From Acanthochlamys bracteata (lineage: Eukaryota > Streptophyta > Magnoliopsida > Pandanales > Velloziaceae): 64,000 bases of DNA. The stretch is taken from contig CM034140.1 in assembly GCA_019914995.1 (NCBI GenBank), positions 6,928,026 through 6,992,025 on the forward strand, written 5' to 3'. A program made the position numbers and the translations under genes. The notes beneath the pieces were generated by a model. It ran no database searches. It was not told the origin of the DNA and saw only the letters and a list, made by a program, of their open reading frames with translations. Each line of letters starts with the position of its first letter. The stretch's first letter is position 1. Positions 24,704 to 37,954 of this stretch are shown here, in pieces.

Positions 24704-27579
24704 CTACCGCCGTCGTCGATTGATCACCGCCGTTGATTTTTCGATCGGAGGAGTGTGATTTTATTCGACAAACAACCTGGTTTGAGCTGTTTCATGTTGT
24801 TATTGCATTCCACTTTCTGCACCAAATCAAAGATGACATTTGTGTTTATAAACTAATTTTTTTATAATATAAAATATTTTTATTTTAAAAATAAGTTTAT
24901 TTTTAAAAATAAGTTTTATTTTTATTTAAAAATATTAAAAGAAATAATTTATCATATTATTAAATTAATTTAATTTATTAAATTTACTTTTATTTGTACA
25001 GACTGAAAGAAAAATATATTACTATTATTATTTCTCTGATAAACCCTTATCTATATTCAGCTGTACAAAGGAGACCCAAAATTACACGTGGAATATTATG
25101 AATGGTTGCAAGCACACCATACGGGTTTGTGGGACCCGCAAAGAAAGACCGGCTAGCACCACCCGTTTTCCTTCTTTTCATGGTCGCACATCAATAACGG
25201 CGTTCCGTTTGGGTCCATTGATTTAGAACGGAGAGCGGTAACGGAGATGCCGGCGCACCTAACTCTTTACTGTATAAAAGAAAATTAAAATTGTGCTCGG
25301 AATTTAATCTCGGGCAATTGGAATTGACCAAGAGGATATGACACTTTGTTTCTTTGCTCATAAAATAAACTGCCACGTGGAAGTTTAAATTAACATGCAG
25401 CGACCTAGCACAGTAGAATGTTATTGACAAAAATTACCCTTAAGGTCTCAATCTGGTCAACAGCAGTTGAGCAATTCTGTTTTGTTTCTACCAACTTTTT
25501 GTACAGTGCAGTTTTATAAAAAGTAAAAGAAAAACAAAGAATAAGTCTAATTCTAAGAATATTAAACTCCAAATTTATGGCTTTTGATTTCTAATTTATG
25601 CTTTGACACAATTATGAAATTTTCATTATTTAAAAAATATTAGATGTATCTAATTTCTCTATCACACTAAGAAGCTGTTTAATATTATGTTTTTAAAAAA
25701 TAATTTTTTTATTTTCAGTTTATATTTTAAATTAATTTTGTATATTTTTCTATAAAATTTATTTTAAAATTTAGAAAATATAGATAAAAAATTTATTATA
25801 TTGATTTTATATATTTTTTAAGATAAAAAGTAAAACTTATTTTTAAAATAAATAAAAGTATTTCCTATTTTTAAAAAACTATTTTTCATAAATAATTTCA
25901 AATTACTTCTACAAAATTTCGTTTGCGAAATCAGTGAGACAATTTTTTTTATGCAAACTGGTCTCGTTCATTTAATAATAATTATAATTTAAGAAAAGAC
26001 GAGAAATATACGCACTATTTTTACAGTAGAATTTTTTTAAAACAAAAAAATATTTTTATTTTTTTCAAAAAAATAAATTTTATTTTTTATTTTAAAAACT
26101 AATATAAATAAATAATTAAAAAAACTTACTACGAAAAATAGTTTATACTTTCTAAAATTTTTAAATAAATTTTTAAATATTTATAAAAATTATATTTAAA
26201 AATGTAAATAAAAAATTGAAAAACTATTTTCTAAAAAAGCAAGGCCAAACGCTTCCACTAAGTTAATTAAAATACAAAATATTAAATATACATTTATATT
26301 GAAATATCAAAAGTAAAAAAAAATAAATCATTATTAAAAAATTGAAAAACTAATTGTTAAGAACTTTGAAATATTTCTTAAAAATAAAAAGCCAAAAAAC
26401 TTACACAACTAATGAGAAGATAAAAGTATACCCATTTAGATGTTAAAGAATTTTCTTGAAATATTATATTATATAAATAAGAGATATTTCATTTAAATAT
26501 AATCAAAATCAATCACATCATTCATAATATTAAGTTGAAAAACAAAAGTAAAATAATCCAGTAAGAGTTCGTATGATAATAAAAAAATTTATAATTGATT
26601 TGATTTCTTAAATATTAGTTTGTTTTTTCTGAAGTTTTTTTTGTTTTTTCTCATATAAATTTTTTGTATTGTGTTTATTTTATTTTTATTTCAACTCTTA
26701 TATTACTTACGTCAAATTTTTAAATATATTTTATATATTCGTTGCCTTTATCAGTAATTCAAACATATTCAGTATTTTCAGCTGTTATTGACATATAAAT
26801 CTATTCGCCGAAAAGATCGCAATAAAAATTTTAAAATAGAAGGCATGTATGAAATTAATCTGAACTCATATTTTTTACTAAATACATATTTTGAATTCAG
26901 TTTTAAAAAGAAACTTTATACAAAATACACCATAAATAAACTTTTAATTATAAACAATTTTTAAAAACTATTTTTGTAAATTTTATTGGTTATGAAGTCA
27001 CTTCAAGGCAACTGAAACGGGCCTGCAATTATAGTACAGTTACCCTAGAAAATGAACTGCACTATCGATAGAACTATAACAATGATTGTTATAAGTTTCC
27101 CATTTCTAATTTCTATCTAAAAATTAAAGGACAAAATTGTCCTACAACATTATCTCAATAACAGGTGGGCTTTTTAATTTATTTATTTACTGTTTGGATT
27201 ATTATGATTGCTTGGTTGATTTAAGATATATAAAATTATTTATAAAAGACATGCTTCTCGAGAACAGCAGCTGTCCAAAAAAAAAAAAAACGAATTAGAA
27301 TATTCGAATTTAAAAAGAAAAAATTGAATTTGTTTATCACCAACGAAATTGTAATAACTTTAATCGAAGGAGTTTAATCCTGTAATTTGCTAATTTAATT
27401 TAACTATAGCCTCGCAAATGATTCCGAAAATTCCAACTTTGCAAATTATGTATTTTGCAAGTACGGACCAGTTTGATTATATATAGAAAGAATAGTCTAC
27501 ATTACTCATTTTAACGAGTGTTTCAATCACATGAAAATAACTTTTGTAAAAATAAAATTCAATTAAAAATAAATAGCGT

Positions 27580-27813
27580 ATTTGGGAGAGCTTTTCTACT
27601 TTAATTTTTTAATCTATGTTTTTCAATAAATCTTCTAAAATATTTTATAAATTTTAAAAAATTTTAAAAGTACAAAAAAATTTTACATCATAAAATTTTT
27701 TTATTAGTTATTTTTATTATTTTATAAAATAAAAAAATATAGCTTATTTTTTAAAAATTTCTAAATATCTTTTTTAAAAAAGTTTCTTTTCAATAAGTAT
27801 TTCAAACATCCCA
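27580..27813. repeat. AT-rich repeat family A copy, well preserved
   Basis: Starts TTTGGGAGAGCTTTTCTAC and ends AATAAGTATTTCAAACATCCC. The interior is collinear with the copy 34 kb away at 61541-61769, including 'ttttacatcataaaat...ttattagttatttttatt' style blocks. No ORF. MITE-like by size, ends and copy number. Confidence 0.55.
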
Positions 27814-28590
27814 AAATTGACAATGATAATTGAAACACATAACGTAAAGTTTAAAATAAACTTTTACTAAATTAGAATTTAGTGTAAAATAAAAATAAAA
27901 ATTGAAATGATAAATAAAATATATTTTATAAAAATTCTACGTAGTAAATCTTTTTATTATATATTTTTTATTATTCTTTTTGAAATAAATAAAATAAAGT
28001 TAATTTTTAAAAAAAGATAAAAATATAGTTTATTTCATAAAATTTTATTTTATAATTACTTCCAAATGTTCGTAGTTACTGCAAATAAAAATTAAATATC
28101 ACGAATGAGTGAAATGGCAGTCCAATACTGCAAAACGCTGTAATTAATTTTTTTACTGTTAAATTCTGTTTAAAAGAAAACGAATGTTTGTGATTGGGAA
28201 CACTGGGCAGGTTTTATTACAGCCGCAAGTTTTTCTTAATTCTTTTTTTTCATTTTTAAATTTAAAATAACAAAATAAATAAATTTAAAAGGATATATGC
28301 TACTTTTAATTGCAACCGCAGCGCTTCCGAGTAACCGAAACCGTCGATATAAACAATCATGGCCTTTGATTTATGATAATTGGACACGTTTTGGAGATCT
28401 ACGACAGAGAAAGAGAGATGAAACGGTCTCGTGTGTGAAGTTACCGGCTATAGCAGGTTAAAATGGACGAGGGAGTTTTGCGTAATGGTATAAGTAATTG
28501 AAGAGAGGGGGTTTAAGAGAACGAGTGGTTTTTGTGATTGAGAGAGGTTTTTGGGAGGAAAGAAAAAAAAAGAAGAAAGAATAAAATAAT

Positions 28591-30223
28591 TTCGTGGGAG
28601 AGAGAGAGAGAGATTAGAGAAAAGAAAGAAAATTGAGAGAATAAATGGGTTCAATTGGGGGTTACAGAGATCTGGGTTTGGCAATTCAGTAGGTATTTGA
28701 TTGAATTTTGTCGTAGAGATTTAAGAGGAATTTGGTGGGAATTTTTGTTAGAAGATCGGTAAAAGAATTTTCGTGGAAAGAAGTTTGAAGGAGATCGATA
28801 AAGAATTTGATGGGATTTCATTAACGAGATCGATCAAGGTGGGTTGTTATTTGTTTTGGGTTTCCGATTTCTTTTCCGTTTGATTTGCTTGGATTTTGTG
28901 TATTGTTTGCAAAATGTTCTGATTTTGGGTTTTGATCTTCTTTAGTTGGGGTCTGATTCTTTGGGATTGGCTTTTGTAATGTTTGTTTTTTTTTTCCTTA
29001 GGATTGATCAAAATGTTCTTCGTATTGGGGGTTCGTTTCATTTTTATTTTTGTAGTTCGATTGGATTTGGAGTGTTGAAGATCTGAAGAACACCGGATCT
29101 ATTTTGTTTCACAGAATTACATGTTCGATTTTGATTGCTAATTCCAGAATTTTATCCGTCGTTGTTTATTTATTTATTTAAAATTTTGAATCCCCTGTGC
29201 TTGGATTTGTCTGAATTATGGAAATCTAGTCCTCAAACAAAACACCCCTTTTTTTCTTATCATGAAAATTGAGTTTGCTTCTTGTTCTTTAGAAACAGGC
29301 AATGGTTTTCTTTTTCTTTTTTGTTGGGATTTTTTGATCGTTCTATGCTTCTGAATTTACTTGGATTTATTCGAAATTCAGTAATTCTTCGATTTCGCGG
29401 ATCTGGAGAATGATTGATATTCTCCAATTATTATTACTGCAATTATTTTTTCAATGGGAGATTTGCTATGATCAGCTCAAGATTAATTGAAATTTGAAAT
29501 TGAATGGAGTTTGGGATCTTTGAAAGTTGTTCCGTAAACCTTACGTATCCCTTGCGTGGTAGGTTAGGCATTTGTTTTCTTTACGTTTACAACTTTTCCT
29601 TTTTTCCCTCGAACAAAATAATTTTAATCTTTCTTACTAATGAATGAAATTGATTTCTCTAGTTTAGATCATGCAGTAGTTAACTTGGTGCTGAACTTAA
29701 TCTACGTGAATGTCCAATGGGTTTCTTGGATTCTTCTGATTTTGTGGTTTTAAATCAAAGACCCGTTGTTTATTGCAAGATTAATTTTTTAAGCAAGAAA
29801 TTGATAAGTTTTTAATTCTTCTGATTTTGGTTGTTGGAATATAACTCTCCTTTTTAAATCATGTTTGTAATAATACATTTTTGTCCCAAATTTTGGCGTT
29901 TTGCATAGTCAGTCCCTGATCTGAATTGAGATCTTGATTTGATCTTGAATGAGGGTTTATAGAGATTTATTTCTTTGGTATTACCGTTTTTTGCTTTGCC
30001 ATCAAAGGCAAGTTGTTACCTTTGCGATTTGATCATTTTGTAAAGTACAAATATTGATTCTCGCGGTGATATTCTCGTGTACTATTCAATGAGTAACCAT
30101 GCTAATTCTTTTTTCCTTCTTTGATCTGCTTAGAAGTGCAGATTTTACTGATGAAGCAAGTATTCCCATTAATGTTTCCTGGAATTGCATGTTAAGCTTT
30201 CTGGCTGCACGATAATTTGAGAT
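28591..30223 (+). other. 5' leader and leader intron of the telomere-binding-protein gene
   Basis: A GA-rich leader with (GA)n at about 28600-28613 runs to a donor AAG|GTGGGT at 28838. The next exon likely starts at 30134 or 30142 (TTAG|AAGTGCAG|ATTTT) and carries the ATG at 30224. The T-rich intervening 1.3 kb has intron character. Exact transcript start is not known. Confidence 0.5.
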
Positions 30224-33200
30224 ATGGTGTTTCAGAAGAGGTTGGACTACGGATTCAATGGATACCGGGCACCGGAAATGCCTCGGGTTCCTAGATCAGC
30301 AAAAGTATGGAAACCTTATTTCATTGGTTTTGGTGGGTTTGTGGTTTGGTTAATGATTGACTGGGTCATGTTTCTTTTATAGGGCAAACGCTCTGTGAGA
30401 CGGAAGGTTGATGAGAATCAAATGCATGCATTTGATTTGCTCGCAACTGTTGCAGGGAAGATCTTGCTCAACAGAGAAAGCTCTTTCAGCTCAAGTGATT
30501 TCGATAGGTTATCTGACAAGATTAAGAAGGACTTGCAAGATGAAGTGAAGCCATTCAAAGATGAAGCATTTGACCAGGCAAGCTGTAACGAGAGCACAAT
30601 GGATGCCAAAACCTTACCAAAACAAGCTGACTTTGTGTTGAAGGAGGAGTCACAGGTTCCAAGATCTTCTCCGAAGTTGGCTGTAGTAGCCAAAGATATG
30701 AAACTTGATGCATTTCTATCTGGCGGTATCAAGGAAGAAGTTGAATGTCCTCTTGAAGCAGTCCCAATGAAATATGTTGGTAACTATTCCCCTGGTTCTG
30801 CTGAATCAGTCCAGGATAGAGTGGATTGTGAGATGAAACCATTTCTACCTGTGAATCCAGAGCAGGATGTAAGTTTGGAGGATCCGATGGTTTTGGATGC
30901 AAAGCCCTCTTCATTTGCAAGTTCTGACAGTAGTGTCGAGGTGCCACATTATGTAGATCATGACCACCATGGTAATTCCGGCATATGTTATAGAGATCCA
31001 GTGGAACTAAGTTTAGCTAGGGATGATGATGATAATTTGTCTAGGTGCACTCGTCCTAGCACCTTTGCGTCCAAGTACTTTAAAGCTCACCGTGTAGGAG
31101 ATCGTAGAATAAGAAAACTACTGGCATCCAAGCACTGGAAGGCTGCTCCAGTGATGCCTAGAAATGGAGAATTTTCCAACTCTGGTAAGCTAATATGCAT
31201 TTTAGCTAAGCAGTTAGCATAGAGTTTCCCTGAAAATCTTTTTGACCATATATTTTCAGTTGTGGTTATTGTTGAAAGAAGTGATATTTCTGGTCACAGA
31301 TTGTTCTTTTCCTCAGTTTTTTCTGTTTTTCTATCAGATGTAGAGATGAAGCCTACTTATCATAGCAGAAAACTTCGTTTCACACGCCAAAGGACACCAA
31401 GGAGCTCATTTAAGCGGAGAAAAGTGCTTGATCGCTGTTCAATAGCAGAATTTGATTCTAGTATTGGCTGGAACGGCATTTTTAATATACCTGATAAAGA
31501 TATGAAACCAGAAGTTAGCAATTCGTGCACTGCTCAGGGAGGAGGTGCTTTTCTTTTTGTCAACGTTTATTGTTTAAGTGAGGCCTTTATTGGTAGCGCT
31601 AGTTTTACTAACAAATGCATCTTTGTGGCTTACAGCAAATGATGCATCACCATCTGCACAGAAATCTTCATTTGAATCTGATGAATACCGAGGTATACTA
31701 GGTTTTATCCTGTGGCGTCAGCTACTTGCTAGTTTGTTGCTTTATGAATTTAGCATTATTCCGCCAGTAACTAAAATGTGAAGGCTAATTTCCAGTGAAA
31801 TTCAGCATCAAGTCTTTCAAGGTGCCGGAACTTTTCATTGATATCCCTGAAAATGCAACTGTTGGGTCTCTCAAGGTAACAAGTGACTCTTTGCGATAAG
31901 TTTTGATCTTTCCATATTACCTTTTTGGTTTAGATATTTCCATATTCTTTGCTGTCATAAAACATGTTCGATCGTATTGTAAATTTGTATATTTCCTTGT
32001 TATGGTAAGCTCTTTGTATCATGGCAGCATTTTTGCTGCCAGCTTTGAATGTTTTATGATAACTCCTGATCATTCCATACCTCTGTTGTGTTGCAGAGGA
32101 CAGTCTTGGATGCTGTTACTGCTATGCTTGGAGGTGGTCTTCGCGTAGGTGTTCTTCTTCAGGGGAAGAAGGTCAGAGATGACACCAAAACGTTATACCA
32201 AGCAGGAATTTCTCGTAATGACAAAGTAGATTGTGTGGGTTTTACTCTCGATCCCAGCCCGCAAGTGGTTGCGGCAAATGGTTTGCCTGCACTCATGAGC
32301 CCTGAAGCACCACATTATTTTCATTGTGAATCTCCTCAACCACTAGCTAGGTAATAGGATATACTCGCTAAATTTCTTTACTTATGTTAAAGCCAAAAAA
32401 ACCTTGTGAATGTCTTCGGTGCGTTCAGTTGAAAGCAGAGGCTCACTGTTTTGAGTTCTTACTTGATTTCTTATGGAATTGTCTTGTAGGATTCCTTCAA
32501 CCGCTCCTGTTCAAGATCTAGGAATAGCTGGGATACATCCTGAAGTTCCATTAGCTCCAGTTCTGACACTCCCTGAAAGTGACCATGATTCAGTTCAGTC
32601 TCATGTAGGAGGCAACTCAAAAGCTCTGGTCCCTGTTCCTCCCATAAATGTGGAGGCACTTGCTGTTGTCCCAGCACGGAAGCCTAGACGGTCTGAAATC
32701 ACGCAACGTCGAATTAGGAGACCATTCTCTGTTGCTGAGGTGGAAGCCTTGGTCCAGGCAGTGGAGAAGCTTGGAACTGGAAGGTCTGGCTCTCTGATTA
32801 AGGATCATCTGTAATTGACCCAAGTTAGCTGTCCCGGTTCTCATTTGAGATTGTGGTTATCTTTTTCTGGACAGGTGGCGTGATGTCAAACTCCAGGCTT
32901 TTGAGAATGCAAAGCATCGAACTTATGTTGATTTAAAGGTACATCTTTTATCTACTTAGTTCGCTAGAAGCATATTGCCTTTTTAATATAATTGATTTGG
33001 GTTCCATAGCATAATGCTCTTAGGAACAGAATTCTGGCACCAGCCATTTTCTTTTCTTAAATGTGAAGTCCATGGTTTTGGTTTGCTTCTGGAATACCAC
33101 TTGAATAGGTTCTGTCAATTAATAATTTTACTTAGCAGGCCATCTTATCTAATATGTTAAGGAACTGCGTGCCTCAGCAGCCATAGACTATGACTTTCTT

Positions 33201-33528
33201 TATCCAGCTAATCCTCATGGATAATGCCAAGAAGCATCGATATCCGCAACCAAAATAGTTATTTTGACCAATGATTGATGATAAGCGAAACTAATACTCC
33301 ACTTGGCAGTTCATAGAAGCTACGGCCTAATGGTTTCTTTACTATTTGGTGCAGGACAAGTGGAAGACGTTGGTGCACACAGCACGTATATCCCCACAGC
33401 AGCGGAGGGGAGAACCAGTCCCTCAGGAACTACTGGACCGTGTGCTCACTGCCCACTCCTTTTGGTCCCAGCAGCAGGCAAAGCTGCAGGCCAAACCCCC
33501 TCCAGCTGAAGCCTTACTGCTTCACTAA
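30224..33528 (+). CDS. Double-stranded telomeric-repeat-binding protein, TRP1/TBP1/NgTRF1 type
   Basis: Nine coding exons: 30224-30304, 30383-31184, 31338-31544, 31636-31692, 31796-31875, 32097-32350, 32490-32783, 32875-32938 and 33355-33528, giving 670 residues, a usual length for this family. The N-terminus MVFQKRLDYGFNGYRAP is conserved. A ubiquitin-like domain starts near residue 383 (VKFSIKSFKVPELFID, LLQGKKVRDD). The C-terminal Myb domain spans about 558-620: RRPFSVAEVEALVQAVEKLG, GRWRDVK, and the telobox VDLKDKWKT, which reads TTTAGGG repeats. A C-terminal extension (SPQQRRGEPVPQELLDRVL) follows, as in plant TRFL family 1. It should act in the nucleus at telomeres and in length control. 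All junctions keep phase; no break seen. Confidence 0.95.
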
Positions 33529-34811
33529 TTTACGCCAACCATAAAAGCTCTTCTAAGAGAGGAAGATGGAAGGCGGGATGTTGATTTGTGTATAAAAGTT
33601 CACAGGGGGAAGATTCAATTTTTTATTTGTTTTTATTACTTGTAATATTTCTCACACGCATTTGATTCTTCTCGGCCGGGGATTCTGATCAGAGATATCC
33701 GATCGGTCGAACCTCGGCCTTTTTGTACATGATAACTGACGATGGTCCGGTGGGAAAAAAAAAATAAAAATGCTTGCTCTCGTTTCGGAGTTGCTTCCCA
33801 CACACAGACCGTCTTCCGTTCATCTGTATGATTCCAGTTACTAGTGTACTTCAATTTGATTCATTCTTTTACAGGAAAAATAAAAAGTTGAATTTGTCTG
33901 ATTGCAAAGTTGGGAGTTTAGAACAGTTAAGGGTATCAAGATTTGGAAATGAAGTCAATATTGAACATGGATAAAAAAGAACGTGTGAAAAATTGAAGTC
34001 AATAATGAACATGTGAAAATTTGAAGTCAATATTGAAAAAAAAATTTCAAATTCTTTTTTCTTTTTATGACAGTTCTGGTAGTTGGCAAATGAAGTATGC
34101 ATGCCACTATTTATTTAAGCAAGTTAGAGCTAAATTGCAAAGTTTTAAACATTTAATTTTTAATTATTACTCTTTATTTTAAATTATAGTACTAGTTCTA
34201 AAAAAATTACATTAGCTCAAATTTGGAAATAGTTATTACTAAATTAAATTAATTTTCTATTTGCACACTCACAATTACAGTATTACGTGTAGTATAGGGC
34301 AGAGCTTCTAGCATACACATGGGCTGGGCTTGATTAAAACAGCAACCAGCTCATTATTCCATGCGTTGAGCGGTTTATGTCAATCTGGAAATTGTTGGGC
34401 AAGGCCCATGGCCGAGTTATTTCTGGACTTAGTTTTGCATCTTATAATCTTTTTTCATTTACCTAGTTTTAATCTTATTTTTTAGAATTGAGTTGGTAAA
34501 AAATAATTGTAGACTTTGTACTGTGGTAGTAGTTGATAAATCATTGTTTATTTATCTTATGGCTCACTCATGATAGGATAGTAACGTTAAAGATGTTTTT
34601 ATTTATTTGGAATGAATTTCTATGAAGTGAGTCTTTACAAAGTGAGCATCAAATAAATTATTAGGAAGTGTTGTAAAAAATTTTTTATAAAAATAACATA
34701 GGAAGTCATAAGAAAGTAACTTTTTGAGTAGAAAAGTTAATTTCAGGGTCACTTATGGTAAATAAATGAGTCCTAATTTGCTGTACTACATATAATAATA
34801 ACATGTAATGA
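33529..34811. other. 3' UTR of the telomere-binding gene, then spacer
   Basis: The first several hundred bases are likely 3' UTR. At 33951-34040 the segment GAAGTCAATA(T/A)TGAA occurs three times (33951, 33994, 34023) as imperfect direct repeats. Site II-like TGGGCT pairs lie at 34320-34330. No ORF of note. Confidence 0.4.
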
Positions 34812-34821
34812 GTTTCGTTAT

Positions 34822-35096
34822 GGACGTGTTTCAAATACAAGTAAATAAATTTCACGAAAGCGAAACAATCAGAAGTGAAACTTATTGAAGTATGAGTTGA
34901 AATTGAAGTTTGATTTTTGTGGTTTGATTATTTTTTGAAATAGGTTGGAAATAATATTCAATTTTTATTATTTGAAGTGAATTAGAAGTGAAATATAATG
35001 TATAGTTTGAATTTAATTTATATTTAAAATATATGAGCTATCCGAAACTCTAATATTTGTGAGAGAAACTAGAGTTTCACGCATTTGAACACGGCC
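34822..35096. mobile_element. Tourist-like MITE (family B)
   Basis: 275 bp element with terminal inverted repeats: left GGACGTGTTTCAAAT, right ATTTGAACACGGCC. TAT directly flanks both ends (34819-34821 and 35097-35099), fitting a 3 bp target duplication as made by PIF/Harbinger-type insertions. No ORF, so non-autonomous. It sits about 390 bp upstream of the FHY1/FHL-like start. Confidence 0.65.
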
Positions 35097-35261
35097 TATT
35101 TAGAAGTTAGTACGAAATAATTGATTGTTGAATATTATTGGAGTAACTTCGTGAATAATTAAATATGGATGACCTAAATTGCAAAGTGCTAATGGACCTG
35201 AAATTGCTAAATATGTATTCGCAACAGAGTTCGGAGAGTGAGACTTGTTCCGACTGTCACA

Positions 35262-35282
35262 ACTGGGCCCAGTCGCACGTGG
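35262..35282 (+). promoter_or_regulatory. Palindromic site II pair next to a G-box upstream of FHY1/FHL-like gene
   Basis: ACTGGGCCCAGT (35262-35273) is a perfect 12 bp palindrome containing TGGGCC on both strands. CACGTG (35277-35282) follows directly. Both lie about 200 bp upstream of the FHY1-like ATG. In Arabidopsis, FHY1 and FHL are driven by FHY3/FAR1 and modulated by the ACGT-binding factor HY5. I did not see the FHY3 core CACGCGC here. Confidence 0.4.
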
Positions 35283-35481
35283 AAGGTCGTCGCTTATTCA
35301 CTGAAAAAAGATAGAACCAGATACGAAATGGAAATTGAGACTAATTTATTTATTATTATTTTTCTTTATATAAGAAAGAATCAGAGAACAAAAATCTGTC
35401 TTTCAATCTTGATATTATAATAATTTATATGATTCTATTTTATTTGGTTTTTTTTTTGAAATAGTGTAAGAAGAGCTAAAG

Positions 35482-37954
35482 ATGAGTAGCTGCAACACAT
35501 CTCCCGACAGGTAAAGCAAAAGAAATCTCTCTTTCCTTTTTTTTTCTGGAGTGTTGTGTTAAATTGTTATTTCTTTGAATTGCAAAACATGTAAGATCAT
35601 CTTCTGATTCATAGATGAATTGGTGGATTGATCTAGTTTTGAGTTAAGATTAATTAGAATTTGGTCGCCAAATGGATGAATGAGTGTTTTTTTCCTCTTT
35701 TTTTTTTTGCGGTTGATTCACTTGCCGGAGAGTAGCTATTTAATTTTATAGCTCATTAATGGAAGTTAAGATAATTCTTTCTTTTGTATTTCGTAGTTGT
35801 TAATTTATCCTAAAGAATCAACAATCTTCATAGGTGACAAACACTTAAAATCTGTGTAATGGAGCATTTGACCACTCAATTTATGAAAGTTTTAACCTTG
35901 ATATATGTTTTAGACGACAGAGCATTGCTAATTTGAGTACTAAACATGGACATCACGATTTTTGTCGATTTTGGTAAATGGTGTCCTATTGGATTATCTT
36001 ATGAAGATTTTTCTTGTATTATAAACTTTGTGTTCATTTTGTCTTCGGCAAAGTATGTTTTGTTCTTGTTATTGCTGTTCATTTTCGTGATTTTGCAAGT
36101 GCAATTCATCAATTTATGATGCAAGTAGCTATTAAATGGATAGATCTTTCTGCTACATCATCTTCAAGCTGCTTGTGACATGCCTATATAAACGCCTTTT
36201 GATGATTTTGGTGATTGCTTGGTTGTTATTGCTAAAGAATTTATCTACTAAGATGCTGTATGTAATTTCGACTTGAATCGATATATAGACATTGCTGTCA
36301 TAAGTCTATGGCTTGTATCAAGCTCAAGTGTTGCCTATATAAAGGTAGCTGGCTATACTAGAAGAGCTTTTCTAGTAAGCTTAGTGTTTTGCCTCAAACA
36401 TTATTGTGCAGATATTGGCCTTCCCTTATAGATTATGTTTGTTAGTGCTTACCCATCAGGATTCTTGATTACAAACTTTGGAACTTATTGAGGATGAAGT
36501 AGTGATAGACATAGTGGGTTCACACCAGAAAGTGGGAAGTTAAAGAAACAATGAAGCTATATAAGGTGCTGTATATTAAGCATACCGTTGGGAGCTTATT
36601 AGAAATGATTTAGCCATCTTTTAGTTGCTGCATTAGATATCCTATCTTGTTCGTGTAAATATGGTTTTAAGTTTTGTGCTCTTCTCATGCAACTTACCCT
36701 GTCAGCAAGTATTCTGCAGACCTTCAATTTTGGTTTATTGAAATGGACTTGTTGCCATTGATAAGGTTGTATTTATGCATAGTTCACAGCTGTTCTGGGC
36801 GCTTGTTCAAGTTGTTGAATGCTACTTGTTTGTGCTGTTGATTCTGTCCTTATATGCTTTATCTGCTGTTTCTGTCCTTATATATTGCTTTCTAGGTACA
36901 CAACTCTTCAATATTTTGGATTCTAATCCTTATAGATGTTTGTTGTGTCAGAGCATGAGTGTCCCCTGATTTTTCTGATCTCATAAAGTGAAGTTGTTAA
37001 TGGCAGCAGAAAGCTAATGTTTGTTAAGCTGGAACCATTGTTATTCGAGTCTAGTAAATGCTAACTTTCAAAAGAGCTTTATTAGTAGTCATTGGTCTTT
37101 GTATTTTAATTCTACTTTCAAGTGGCTAATTTCTTTATTCTTCATTCAAGGTTGCAAGAACCTGTTACTACTGCAGTTGATCTGAATAAGAAAAGGAAGC
37201 TGCACAGTCAATTGGGGCTGCCGTTAGCAAAGCACAAGTATGGAGACAGATCAAATCCTTCCAACAGTGAAATAACTGCAGACAATCAAGAGAGAGGCAA
37301 TCCCAATCAGATCAGAGAAGTTAGCTATCGGAATTTTGCTGAAGAACCCGATCAGCCAGAAGAGTCCATCAAAGACAATATCAGCATTATCGGAGAGAAT
37401 AATACTGCTGTGGATGGAGATGCCAATGAAAATGGCGTAGTATACTCCAAACCTTTGTTTCATAGTCAAGCGTTGAGATCTTCCAGCAGCTATTGTCATA
37501 ATGCGTTGAAGGATGTCCTTTACTCACTGGAGAGCAGAAACATGACTGGATTACATGGCAAAGATGAAAAGCAAGCAAATCATGGAATGCATGCATACAG
37601 TGAAGACACTTTAGAGTATGAACCTGTTTATGTGGACATCCATAACAAATATCCAGGTCTGGGTCTGTATGGGGACTATAGTACTGAATTTGAGGGCAAT
37701 ATAATGGATGATGAAACCAATGATATGTTGCTCTACCCCAATGAGATTACAGAAGCTGATTTTGTTCTTTCATCCGGGAGATGGAGTTTACAAGAAGGTA
37801 CATTACATATAATAACTACTTCAATCGTGAACCAAATTTGCCTGCTGATATCTAAGAATTATCATAATTGTTTCTAGCAGATGCTCAGCTTGGTGCTAAG
37901 AAGCCAACCATTGATCAAGAATTCGAGCAGTATTTCTCCATGTTGATGCTTTGA
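35482..37954 (+). CDS. FHY1/FHL: FHY1/FHL-like phytochrome A nuclear-import factor
   Basis: Three coding exons: 35482-35510 (only 29 nt), 37151-37797 and 37881-37954, in phase, 249 residues. The N-terminus carries the expected bipartite-looking block LNKKRKLHSQLGLPLAKHK (nuclear localisation signal near 22-40). The family signature at the C-terminus is intact: DFVLSSGRWSLQE followed by KPTIDQEFEQYFSMLML, the region that binds phyA. The middle is acidic and poorly conserved, as in the family. The protein shuttles photoactivated phyA into the nucleus in far-red light. It is longer than Arabidopsis FHY1 (about 200 residues). A continuous reading frame upstream of 37151 would give a false start inside the 1.64 kb first intron; the short first exon was chosen because it restores the family-like N-terminus. 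Confidence 0.92.

Larger units (their letters stand above)
18650..28590. other. Ten-kilobase gene desert rich in short AT-rich repeats
   Basis: No credible gene: the longest open frames are short, A/T-driven and lack family similarity. The stretch holds many family-A repeat copies (about 19250, 19624, 22144, 22500, 23451, 23940, 24190, 25675, 26010, 27580, 27840), a 55 bp tandem duplication at 19898-20025, and poly-A/T tracts. Two less AT-rich islands (24660-24830 and 25070-25450) contain four CACGTG G-boxes and could be old promoter or gene remnants. No tRNA, rRNA or transposase recognised. Confidence 0.55.

Noticed and set aside
25191-25430. 79-codon minus-strand frame in the less AT-rich island
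   Set aside because: No domain, no upstream promoter or splice context and no similarity I recognise.
18650-28590. Search for CRISPR-like arrays, tRNA, rRNA or a retrotransposon polyprotein in the gene desert
   Set aside because: Repeats are dispersed and A/T-rich rather than regularly spaced, and no cloverleaf, rRNA core or reverse-transcriptase motif was seen.
28847-29041. Lys/Asn-rich minus-strand frame
   Set aside because: Lies in the leader intron of the telomere-binding gene; low-complexity shadow.
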